NCBI GenBank assembly: GCA_029339505.1
Contig: JAQISU010000179.1
Location: forward strand, 6,941,501 to 7,005,500
From: Unio delphinus
Lineage: Eukaryota > Mollusca > Bivalvia > Unionida > Unionidae
DNA length: 64,000 nucleotides
Reading direction: 5' to 3'
The first letter of the stretch is position 1. Each line of letters starts with the position of its first letter. Below the pieces are notes generated by a model. That model saw nothing but the letters and a program-made list of their open reading frames with translations, searched no databases and was not told the origin of the DNA. Both the position numbers and the translations under genes were made by a program. Positions 9,932-19,970 of this stretch are shown here, one piece after another.

Positions 9932-10041
9932 GCAAGTCATTTCCAGACGATTTTCCCTGCAGCACATAAAGCAGGCTGGTACAACCCAAAACAAGTGCGA
10001 GTTGAACATGTTGGGTTTGGTGTGGTCCTCGGGGAAGACAA
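9932..10041 (+). CDS. RARS1: internal exon of cytosolic arginyl-tRNA synthetase
   Basis: The 110-bp exon is bounded by TTCTGTTTTCAG upstream and GTGAGTAG downstream. In frame 0 it encodes 36 residues plus two bases of the next codon: [20 protein letters not shown], then [16 protein letters not shown], then AA-. ArgRS charges tRNA-Arg with arginine in the cytosol and is part of the multisynthetase complex in animals. This segment is from the class I catalytic core. [11 protein letters not shown] leads straight into the KMSKS-equivalent loop (KKFKTRSG in family members), which must lie on the next exon; the split codon AA- fits lysine there. I found neither that exon nor the preceding one in the window, so flanking introns are long or the gene is rearranged. 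A retrocopy is unlikely given the intact splice sites. The short frame listed in another phase is a shadow. Confidence 0.85.
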
Positions 10042-10582
10042 GTGAGTAGCGTTTATTTCCTTTTATCTTACATCAGCAGATAATGAGACATGTTTCACTT
10101 TTCTGCCACATCAACAGTATTCAGATGCTTTGTTGAAGTATTTTGCTAATGATGGTACACTGGGTGAATAGGAATTACACTTAGCAGAGAATAACTTGAC
10201 TGGGCCAATTAGTGGAGATGATCCCAGAAAACTTGACAATTAAAATCTCTTAAGTCCTGGTTGTTGTTCAGTTAGAAATAAAGGACTGTCACTTGGGATA
10301 TTGCAATTATAAAACAGATTTTAGTACTGTTTTATGTTCTAGAAATGCAACATGAAAAAAAGATTTAGTTCATCCCATGTGTTTTATACTTATGGTCATG
10401 TGCTTTTTGTTCTAATTGGCAATTACTAGAATTCTATTGTCATAGAATAACAATCTGTTTTCATTTAAGAGGCTGGTAAAAGGGTCTTCAGATTAGATGA
10501 CAGGAAAATAAAGTAATTTTTTATGAAACATGTTTCTTCTTCAAATATTTTGCCCAATCATAGTGCAAGTACACATGCTTCT
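10042..10582. other. no recognisable feature (RARS1 intron)
   Basis: AT-rich. A TGTTTCTTCTTCAAATA...CCCAATCATAGTGCA motif at about 10531-10565 resembles the repeat pair at 7503-7650. Confidence 0.5.
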
Positions 10583-10590
10583 TCAGTCTC

Positions 10591-10830
10591 ATATTAGGGC
10601 CACAAGTGGCCAAGTGGTCTGAAGCGCTTACTTTTATCTCATCTATCTGCATGGGTTCGAGTCTCAGTGTTGGCCAATGTGGGTACATGAGAAAGTTTGC
10701 CAATAGCTTCTCGTGGGTTGGTGGTTCTTTCTGGTGTTTCTCTGGTTCTTCGTCGACCATTTATACGGGCTGCCATGTGTAGCCCATCTTGTGCTGAAAA
10801 ATGGTGTTAAAACCTATAATAACAACAACA
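10591..10830 (+). mobile_element. SINE-B copy with 8-bp target duplication
   Basis: GGCCACAAGTGGCCAAGTGG head, GGGTTCGAGTCTCAG B-box region, GAGAAAGTTTGCCAATAGCT, and TGCTGAAAAATGGTGTTAAA end with an (AAC)n-like tail. TCAGTCTC at 10583-10590 is repeated at 10831-10838. Confidence 0.9.
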
Positions 10831-10949
10831 TCAGTCTCGCATGAGAAAAGATTAATTAAGTGTTAATTTTAGCATTTATTATAAGCAACTGAAGCTTCCA
10901 CTTTCAGTACAACAAATGCGTACATGCCAACCATTATGCTTTTGGAGTA

Positions 10950-11316
10950 ATCATTATGCTTAAGTCACTGAATTACGCCTTATGTGTAAACCTATGGATT
11001 ATGCTTTTTCCTTGTTAGGGGTTGGCATGTATGCAAGTGGAATACTTATGCGTAAACATATGGATTATGCATTTTCCTTGTCAGGGGTTGGCATGTATGC
11101 AAGTGGAATACTTATGCGTAAACATATGGATTATGCTTTTTCCTTGTCAGGGTTTGGCATGTATGCAGATGGAATACTTGTGCGTAAACATATGGATTAT
11201 GCATTTTCCTTGTCAGGGGTTGGCATGTATGCAAGTGGAATACTTATGCGTAAACATATGGATTATGCTTTTCCCTTGTCAAGGGTTGGCATGTATGCAG
11301 ATGGAATACTTGGTCT
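10950..11316. repeat. 66-bp minisatellite, about 5 copies
   Basis: The unit starts GCGTAAACATATGGATTATG, continues TTTTTCCTTGTCAGGGGTTG and ends GGAATACTTAT. Copies alternate GCAAGTGG/GCAGATGG and GATTATGC(A/T)TTT. A partial, diverged copy precedes 10982. Two + strand frames stay open only because 66 is divisible by 3; there is no sign of a real protein. Confidence 0.95.
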
Positions 11317-12000
11317 CTTTGTATCACTGCTGATAATTGTGCTTCTTAATATGAAATTTTTTCCTACTTAATGAATATTTTTATGTATATAAAGAATGAT
11401 ACATTTTCTTTAAAGTAGATTTCTAACTAGAAACTGAATTTCAACAAAATGAGAAGTTAAGTATTTATTGTCTTACTATAAGAAACACAATACATCAGTT
11501 CGGTAAGAAAGTAATTTTAAGTTGTATTTTCTTGTCTGAAGAAAATATGAGCTTCCTCGCAGGTTATTTTGCTTGTATTGAGAATGCAAAAATATCTTTT
11601 AAGACTTTAGATTTTGTGTTATTCAATCAAGAATGTTTGATAGAAGTTTTTTTAAAACCATATACAAATTAATAAACAACCATTTCTTGAATGCTTCAAT
11701 GCTCTGTTTAATATTGTGTGAGGTGACATATTTGTTGTTAAAACCCCCCAAAAATTCAAGATACAGTTTGAGCTGCGTGAAGAATTCTGTATGAAGATAT
11801 TCTACCTGAGCCATGTTTTCGACTTTTTGATGGAATTTGGTATTGACATTTTTTTTACCCTTTGCCTTTTAGAATTTTATATATGGAACCTTTTTCATAT
11901 TGTATTACTTATAATTTGCACAACAGTAACATCTTTCTGGTGTATATTTTATTTTGTTATACTTCATGTTACCTTTGGAAGGGTTTATTATCCTAAATGT
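11317..12000. other. no recognisable feature
   Basis: AT-rich, with homopolymer runs and no coding or repeat structure that I can support. Confidence 0.5.
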
Positions 12001-12165
12001 GGGAGCAGCCATGGCATCTCATTGAGTAGTGCTCTGACTCGTGTCTGAAAGGGTGCAGGTTTGAATCCTGGACCAGATTGGGTGAGCTACCATGGTGTGT
12101 CTAAGACAAGATACTTGACTATAATCGCTGAATTGTGTTTCTGTGCCATAATCCATCAAACCAAA
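12001..12165 (+). mobile_element. SINE-C: tRNA-headed SINE fragment of a third family
   Basis: GGGAGCAGCCATGGCATCTC...GAGTAGTGCTCTGACTC resembles a degraded tRNA 5' half. GGTTTGAATCC (12058-12068) fits a polymerase III B box. After the head comes GAGCTACCATGGTGTGTCTA AGACAAGATACTTGACTATA, a theme seen after tRNA heads in invertebrate SINEs. No tail or target duplication is visible, so it is an old or truncated copy. Confidence 0.55.
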
Positions 12166-12539
12166 TCAAATGTGCAGTCCTTTTTTTTTTCTTCAAATTT
12201 TACCATTAATTGGCACTGTTGTGCTGATATACCATAAAATTCTATTAAATACATGCATACATTGTTTTACTTCAAGACAGATGTGCACCACATTTACAGG
12301 TAGTTTGATTTGTAATTTACCTGTACATAGTAGATGTGAGCTGTTGTATTACCCATGGCATTGACATCCACACAGATGAAAGCATATTCATATGTATACC
12401 CTCAATGAATGTCAGCCATTCTTTCTTCCTAGGTCCCAGGTAACAGTTTGGAGTGGGTTTCATAGCACCTGTTACATGGGGAGGGGGGCTAACTTTGAAT
12501 TAATTTGGTGTAAATTCATGGTCAGGTTGTTGTATTTAC

Positions 12540-13450
12540 CTTAGGGTTTTTGCGAACTATAAATACTGGCATAACAAGAATCATGAATCATGGTAAAGGG
12601 ATGCATCTTGGTGAGTACTATACCCATATCACAAAAGTAGTTCACTAATCTGTATATTTACATTTCACTGACTTGGTTAAATTTTAAGCTTTAAATTTTT
12701 TCTTCTCAACTCAATTCATGCATGAATCATGAAACTAGATGATTGTATGTTTTTCTTTTAGTACCATATCCATGCTGCAAAGAAAAGTCACCGTGACCTA
12801 CATTTTGCATTTTTTTCTTGCTAAAGTTAAGTTGTTGTATTTAACTCATGATCAGATAGATTATATTCTTTTACACCTAAAACTTGATTTAGGGATGCTT
12901 TTTGAGAAGTACTGCTTTATCATCACAAAAGTAGATTATCCTATAATCCATGTTTCATACTTCAGTAACTTTGGTTTTTAAAAAAAAATTCTTCAAGCAA
13001 TCTTTATTGGTCAGTTTTCAAGCTAAGTCATGGTGTGCATCTGCATCAGTACAGCTTTACAACAACAAAAAATTCATGGTGATCTACATTTTATATTTTA
13101 CTTTGCATCAGGTTATGCTTTTGCACATAGCTAATAGCTAAACAAAGTTTTAGCACCTAGCATACATGTTCTCGTACCAAGCTTTATGAAATTTGGTGTG
13201 GGAATGCATCTTGATAAATACCACAATCTCATCAGAGAAATATGTCACCGTGACATGTATGTCCTGATTTACTGATTTGGGTTCAGTAGTATTACATCAG
13301 TATGGCCCATATTTTATACTTCACTTTGTTTAGTGTTAATTTATTGGACACTATTCATATTAGCAAAATTGATTATGATAGGCACCTCTTTTACTAGTCC
13401 TAAGCACAAAATAGGCTCATTGTGACCTATATTGATATTCATGCTTTTCA
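12540..13450. repeat. decayed tandem repeat, about 150-300-bp unit
   Basis: The theme 'GGGATGCATCTTGATGAGTAC...ATCACAAAAGTAG..CACCGTGACCTACATTTT' recurs at about 12597, 12775, 12894, 13030, 13200 and 13400, each copy diverged. The strongest shared core is the palindromic GTCACCGTGAC (12788, 13245). A single relative occurs at about 55110-55180. Not coding. Confidence 0.6.
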
Positions 13451-13617
13451 TGTGTTGAATATTTTTGTAGATTAATTGTGTATTGTAAATGTGATTGAGT
13501 ATTGGAATTAGATCAGTGATATTCACGCTTTTTATGTGAAGCCTTACCTGTTGTGGTTAATCAAGGTAGCTAGGGATGGATGAACTGTATTGTAGTTCTG
13601 ATGTTACAGAAGTCACT

Positions 13618-14068
13618 GTATTGCAGGCTGTCACACCAAGGTTACACAGAGCTTGTGACACAGGCTGTCACTCAAAGCTTACACATAGCCTATGTACTAC
13701 AGGCTGTCACTCAAAGGTTACACAAAGCCTGTGACACAGCCTGTCACTCAAAGCTTACACAAAGCCTGTGTACTACAGGCTGTCACACCAAGGTTACACA
13801 AAGCTTGTGACAGGCTGTCACTCAAAGCTTACACATAGCCTATGTACTACAGGCTGTCACTCAAAGGTTACACAAAGCCTGTGACACAGCCTGTCACTCA
13901 AAGTTACACAAAGCCTGTGTACTACAGGCTGTCACTCCAAGGTTATACAAAACTTGTGTATGGCAGGCTAAGGCTGTCACTCAAAGGTTACACAAAGCTT
14001 GCATACTGCAGGCTGTCACTCCAAGGCTACACAAAAAGTGTGTACTGCAGGCTGCAACTCAAAGGTTA
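13618..14068. repeat. about 39-bp minisatellite, about 11 copies
   Basis: The unit is roughly GCTGTCACTCAAAGCTTACA CATAGCCTATGTACTACAG (39 bp). Variants are 'ccaaggttac', 'caaaggttac', and short copies lacking 'tactacag'. Pairs of units form a larger period of about 75-80 bp, because TGTACTACAG and TGACACAG endings alternate in the left half. The three + strand frames here are by-products. Confidence 0.93.
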
Positions 14069-14269
14069 GGCAAAGGAAGTTACTTTCACCCAGTACATAC
14101 CAACCAACCTTCCAGACAGTGTTGGGGGATTTTTTAGAAAAAAAAGGTATTTTGAGCTTCAATGGAGGAAGTGGTGGGATGTATGTTTATGCATGCAACC
14201 CAATATAGTGACCCCAGAAAAGTGACTACTGTGTTATTTACATTAATATACTCATATCATAGTTTTCAG

Positions 14270-14360
14270 CAGGTCCCAAAGTGGTCAAGGTATTTGCCTT
14301 TATATTTCACTCTCATAATTCACCTCTGTCCATGTCAGTTCAAGTCTTGACTTTTACTGA
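14270..14360 (+). mobile_element. SINE-B, 5' head fragment
   Basis: AGGTCCCAAAGTGGTCAAGG...TCACCTCTGTCCATGTCAGT TCAAGTCTTGA matches the first 90 bp of SINE-B with decay. The 3' part is absent. Confidence 0.6.
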
Positions 14361-14779
14361 TTAATTACGTTTATTTTACTGAAAGATTTCTAGGAATAAT
14401 TTGTGACAAGTTTTCATGAGAAACTGCACGCGGAAGTACATGTAATTATCTTTATTTTATTAACATACTGTTAGGAGCATTTCATTCATCTTTATGAACA
14501 AAAGATTCAATAAACATCATGCTAAGTTTTTTAATTAGTTTTTAGATTTTTTTTTCTTCTTTCAAGTCATTTCAAAATATAGTTGTGAGCATGTACATTG
14601 GTAAATGATAACAAAACATAGGTCACAGTGTTGCAAATGTTTATACCTTTTCAGAGATACAAGTTTTATATACTTTAGAAAAGAAATTACAATGTTACAA
14701 CATTTTTAGTAAACATGGTGAAGGTCATTACAATTTATGCTGCTGTATGATGCTCCATTTTTCCACAATGTATTTAGAA

Positions 14780-15640
14780 CTGCTTATGAGGAATTAGACA
14801 CTGCAATTGAAATTTGTAAACAGGATAAAATGGGTCAATGAGGTATTCATGCATCTGATTGGCTGAGGCTGTTAACTTTCTGGAGACCTTAATTCTGATG
14901 CAGTTTTGATCAAACTGGGAACATGGGTTTATATTGTCACAATCTCTCAGCAGTTTGATGATGAGCAAGATCCAAGCATAGTAATGAGGTGATCATGCAT
15001 CTGATTGACTGAGCTCATTAACACTCTGGAGACCGTATTTCTGATACAATTTTTTTCAGACCTTAAATATTGTATTATATCATTTTGAGCACAGACAACT
15101 TAGATAATGAACGAGATGCATGCTAATTACTGAAGTGATTTTGTTTCTGATTGAGCTCATCACCACTCTGCTGGCTGTATTTTTCTGATCTAATTTTCTT
15201 CTGACTTCTTGTATTATATCATTGTTATCTCTGACAGCTTTGATAATGATTGCTATCTATGCTTGTTAATAAAGTGATATAACATTTGTTTGGCTTAGAA
15301 TCTGAACACTTCAGTGACTATGATCAGATTATGATCAAGCTTGTAATATTGTATCCTCAAGATGTTGGGTAAGTTTGATTAAGGGTAAGATCTACACATT
15401 TATGAAGCAATGATGTATGGATGGAATTCAGCTGAAATTTGCTTCAGCTTTGTAAATAAGATTATATGTTTATCATTATGGTTTTCTATAAGCACGATAA
15501 GTGAGATCTGTACATATTATTGATCCGAAATAGCATAAGATTGACTGAGCTGATTACTTCTGTAGAGACTATATTTCTCAAGTGATTTTGATAAAACTTT
15601 TTTTTATAGGTTTATATCGATAGAAATGGTTAGAATGTTA
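14780..15640. repeat. decayed tandem repeat, about 145-190-bp unit
   Basis: The theme 'GAGGTGATCATGCATCTGATTGACTGAGCTCATTAAC.CTCTGGAGACC..ATTTCTGAT..AATTTT' recurs at about 14840, 14985, 15130 and, more loosely, 15230-15560. Copies share roughly two thirds of positions by eye. Not coding. Confidence 0.6.
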
Positions 15641-15913
15641 TGAAAATCAATGGCTGTTTCTATGCAACCAGCTTTGTAACAGACTGGTTACCTAGCCAAT
15701 TTTTCTGGATGCTTGGTAGATTACCATAATTACCTCAATATTTCTGGAATCAAAATTATTCAAGAACTTTTGTCATATAGGTCATATGAACAAAATATCA
15801 CACATTTTGACATGCTTAATCTTTATTTTATATCTGCAAAAACAAAGTGTCACACATATGGACACTTGATCTTTATATCAGCAATAACAAATGTCATATA
15901 TTGACACACTTGA

Positions 15914-16174
15914 GAGGGGCCCCGAGTGGCCGAGTGATATAAAAGCACTTTCCATTACGGATAAATGCCATCTCACCTCTGTCTGTGTGGGTTTGAGTCT
16001 AAGATTCATCTAATGTAGTTATGTGAGAAAGCTTGCTAATAGCTTCTCGTGGGTCATTGGTTCTTTCCGGGGTTTTCCCGGGTTCTTCCTCCACCAATAA
16101 TACTTGCCGCCATGTATAGCCTATCGTGTGCTGAAAAATGGCATTAAACCCTACAACAACAACAACAACAACAA
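15914..16174 (+). mobile_element. SINE-B copy with 12-bp target duplication
   Basis: Head GAGGGGCCCCGAGTGGCCGA, B-box region GGGTTTGAGTCTAAG, GGTTTTCCCGGGTTCTTCCT, and GAAAAATGGCATTAAACCCT with an (AAC)n tail. TGACACACTTGA at 15902-15913 is repeated at 16175-16186. Confidence 0.95.
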
Positions 16175-16186
16175 TGACACACTTGA

Positions 16187-17127
16187 TCTTTTTATGTCAA
16201 CAATAACAAAGTGTTACACATATTGACACACTTCATCTTTTTTTTTTATCAGCAATAAAGATTATCAAATATTTTTCATTTTTGATGGATGTTTTTGGTA
16301 TTGATGGGTAACCAAATGTAGTGCCTTTTCAGTCAGCTTTCTAGTAGTTGGCGATCAATGACAACTTCTCTATATTTTATATTTACCTTAGACATTGTTT
16401 CAGTTTATTCTGTCATTAACACAATGCTATTATTATTCTGTTGTCCAGACTGTCAGGTAAATGAAAACATTTTTGTGTTGTCATTGCCCTTAGTATGCGG
16501 CAACAAATGTTAATTTGAAGTCATTATATTTGCCATATTCCTTTAATTAGGTAATGGAAACAATTCCTTCATGCACAAAGCAAAGTGCCCCATTTCTTAT
16601 AGTGACTTGGTGGGAAAACTTGCTTTTAGATCATAGGCATTGAGTATGCCGAGTCCAAGATGGAAGATGCTGTTGCCTTATGTTGGTGTGTTGACAGTTG
16701 CTATTCTTTCAGATAATGAGTACCTGACCCATGTGGATTAGTGGAATTATATAGAGATAATTTGGTCACCATACTAGAGGTACCCAAAGGGGTAATTTAA
16801 TGCTTCAATATTAATCAATGGAAGGAATATACAATTCCATTATAAGTTTTAACATAGTCATTTTTTAAAAAAATATTTTGTTGTTGTTGTTTGACTGGGC
16901 TTTTACTTTGGTGAAATAGTTACCAGGCGTTGGTTTTTGATTGCCCAGGCTTTCAAGTAATTGATTTTTTTTTATACCCCTGATGAAGATCTTGGATGAG
17001 TTAGAATATGATCTAGAGGTGTATATATCTTACTTAGACTTCTATCTGTGAAAGAACACTTCAGACACTAGTTAAAAAAAATATGAAAAAAATTACATAA
17101 TTGGTTTGATGTTTTAGGTTATTTAGT
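16187..17127. other. no recognisable feature
   Basis: AT-rich sequence with a short GTT run near 16880. No gene or repeat identified. Confidence 0.5.
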
Positions 17128-17140
17128 ACCAGTACAACAG

Positions 17141-17467
17141 ACCGCTCCGGTGGCCTAGTGGTTAGAGCGTCCGCCCCGGAAGCGGGAGGTCGTCGGTTCG
17201 ATCCCCGGCCGAGTCATACCAAAGACTTACAAAAATGGTACTAACAGCTGCCTCGCTTGACGCTCAGCATTAAGAGGTTAGTGTTAGGACTGGTCGGCCT
17301 GGTGTCAGGATAATGTGACTGGGTGAGACATCATGCTACATGTCTGCGGCATGATGTCTCAGTGCTAGACATCACTATAAACTGCCTCACTGCAGACATC
17401 GTAGCGATATGACTGAAAAATTGTTAAAGCTACGTTAAAAATCCTAATCAAACAAACAAACAAACAA
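17141..17467 (+). mobile_element. SINE-A, full length, with 13-bp target duplication
   Basis: The tRNA-like head ACCGCTCCGGTGGCCTAGTG (A-box region) is followed by GGTTCGATCCC at 17195-17205 (B box). Between them CCGC-CCCGGAA-GCGG can fold as an anticodon-like stem-loop. The body includes ATAATGTGACTGGGTGAGAC and CACTATAAACTGCCTCACTG. The 3' end is ACGTTAAAAATCCTAATCAA and a (CAAA)n tail. Perfect direct repeats ACCAGTACAACAG flank it at 17128-17140 and 17468-17480. It is the most intact SINE-A here and probably the youngest. Confidence 0.95.
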
Positions 17468-17480
17468 ACCAGTACAACAG

Positions 17481-17844
17481 GATTAATGTTCTTTAGCAAT
17501 GGCACTCCACAGGAACTGACCATGGCAAGATTTAAACCTGTATGCTTGCTTCTGTAATGTTCACTTGAAATAAGAGTTTGGTATACACTGCACCCCCAAC
17601 CCCCCCTTAAATCCCTTGACACTGACAATTTTGTGTTCAACTGTACATAATGATATAATGATAATGATAATGACTTTATCAAAAGAATTCAATTGTTCAA
17701 ATTACCAGTCTCGTAAATATAGGATGGAAACGTTTTACAAGATTGCTTTTTGACAATGGTGCCATTAAAAACTAAATAGTGGAGCTAACGTTGCTGTAAA
17801 TTATGTACAATCTTTAAGGATGAGTACATTTAAGATTCATACAA
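17481..17844. other. no recognisable feature
   Basis: A reverse frame of 105 codons (17365-17682) starts here and runs into the SINE. Its product has no domain and I do not consider it a gene. Confidence 0.5.
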
Positions 17845-18299
17845 ATTAAATGGTATGTTAGCCATTGTGGCTTCTTTCCTAGATAATCAAAATATAAATT
17901 TTTGTATGTTTGCCATTGTGGCTTCTTTCCTAGATAATCAAATATTAATTTTTGTATGTTTGCCATTGTGGCTTCTTTCCTAGATAATCAAAAATAAATT
18001 GTTGTATGTTAGCCATTGTGGCTTCTTTCCTAGATAATCAAATATAAATTTTTCTATGTTTGCCATTGTGGCTTCTTTCCTAGATAATCAAATATAAATT
18101 TTTGTATGTTAGCCATTGTGACTTCTTTCCTAGATAATCAAATATAAATTGTTGTATGTTAGCCATTGTGGCTTCTTTCCTAGATAATCAAATATAAATT
18201 TTTGTATGTTTGCCATTGTGGCTTCTCTCCTAGATAATCAAATATAAATTTTTTGTATGTTAGCCATTGTGGCTTCTTTCCTAGATAATCAAATATAAA

Positions 18300-19970
18300 T
18301 TTTTGTATGTTTGCAACTGTGGCTTTTTTCCTAGATAATCAAATATAAAGTTTTGTATGTTTGCCATTGTGACTTCTTTCCTAGATAATCAAATATAAAT
18401 TTGTGTACTTTAGCCATTGTGACTTCTTTCCTAGATAATCAAATATAAATTTTTGTACTTTAGCCATTGTGGCTTCTTTCCTAGATAATCAAATATAAAT
18501 TTTTGTATGTTAGCCATTGTGGCTTCTTTCCTAGATAATCAAACATAAAATTTTGTATGTTTGCCATTGTGGCTTCTTTTCTAGATAATCAAATATAAAT
18601 TGTTGTATGTTAGCCATTCTGGTTTCTTTCCTAGATAATCAAATATAAATTATTGTATGATAGCCATTGTGGCTTCTTTCCTAGATAATCAAATATAAAT
18701 TTTTGTATGTTTGCCATTGTGGCTTCTTTCCTAGATAATCAAATATAAATTTTTGTACTTTAGCCATTGTGGCTTCTTTCCTAGATAATCAAATATAAAT
18801 TTTTGTATGTTTGCCATTGTGGCTTCTTTCCTAGATAATCAAATATAAATTTTTGTATGTTTGCCATTGTGGCTTCTCTCCTAGATAATCAAATATAAAT
18901 TTTTGTATGTTAGCCATTGTGGCTTCTTTCCTAGATAATCAAATATAAATTTTTGTATGTTTTCCATTGTCGCTTCTTTCCTAGATAATCAAATATAAAA
19001 TTTCTGTATGTTTGCCATTTGGCTTCTTTCCTAGATACATTAATCAAATAAAAAATGGTATGTTAGCCATTGTGGTTTCTCACCTAGATAATCAAATACA
19101 AAAATGGTATGTTTGCCATTGTGGCTTTTTTCCTAGATAATCAAATATAACAAATGGTATGTTAGCCATTGGCTTCTTTCCTATATAATCAAATATTAAA
19201 AATGATATGTTAGCCATTGTGGCTTATTTCCTATATAATCAAATATAACAAATGGTATGTTCGCCATTGGGTTCTTATATAAAAATGGTATGTTAGCTAT
19301 TGTGGCTTCTTTCATTGATAATCAAATATACAAAATGTTAGCTATTGTGGTTTCTCACCTAGATAATCAAATATATCAAATGGTATGTTAGCCATTGTGG
19401 CTTCTTTCCTATATAATCAAATATAAAAGATGGTATATTAGCCATTGTGTCTTCTTTACTAAATACAATAATCAAATATAAAAGATGGTATATTAGCCAT
19501 TGTGTCTTCTTTACTAAATACAATAATCAAATATAAAAATGGTATGTTAGCCATTGTGGCTTTTTTCCTAGATAATCAAATATAACAAATGGTATGTTAG
19601 CCATTGGCTTCTTTCCAATATAATCAAATATTAAAAATGATATGTTAGCCATTGTGGCTTATTTCCTATATAATCAAATATAACAAATGGTATGTTAGCT
19701 ATTGTGGCTTCTTTCATTGATACATGTAATCAAATATATAAAATGGTATGTTAGCCATTGTGGCATCTTTCCTAGATAATCAAATATATAAAATGTTATG
19801 TTAGCCATTGTGGCTTCATTTCTATATAATCATATATAAAAGATGGTATATTAGCCATTGTGGCTTCTTTCCTAAATACAGTAATCAAATAAAAAATGGT
19901 ATGTTAGCCATTGTGGCTTCTTTCACTGATAATCAAATATACAAAATAGTATCTTAGCCATTGTGGCATC
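18300..19970. repeat. about 1.7-kb segment repeated at 20044-21700 (offset 1744)
   Basis: Shared variants include TAAAGTTTTGTATG, TTCGCCATTGGGTTCTTAT and ATTTGGCTTCTTTCC. The second copy lacks one 55-bp unit near 19470 and carries an extra unit of about 40 bp near 21385. Confidence 0.85.

Noticed and set aside
17141..17215. Genuine tRNA gene
   Set aside because: A and B boxes and an anticodon-like loop exist, but the sequence continues into a SINE body with a CAAA tail and target duplication.
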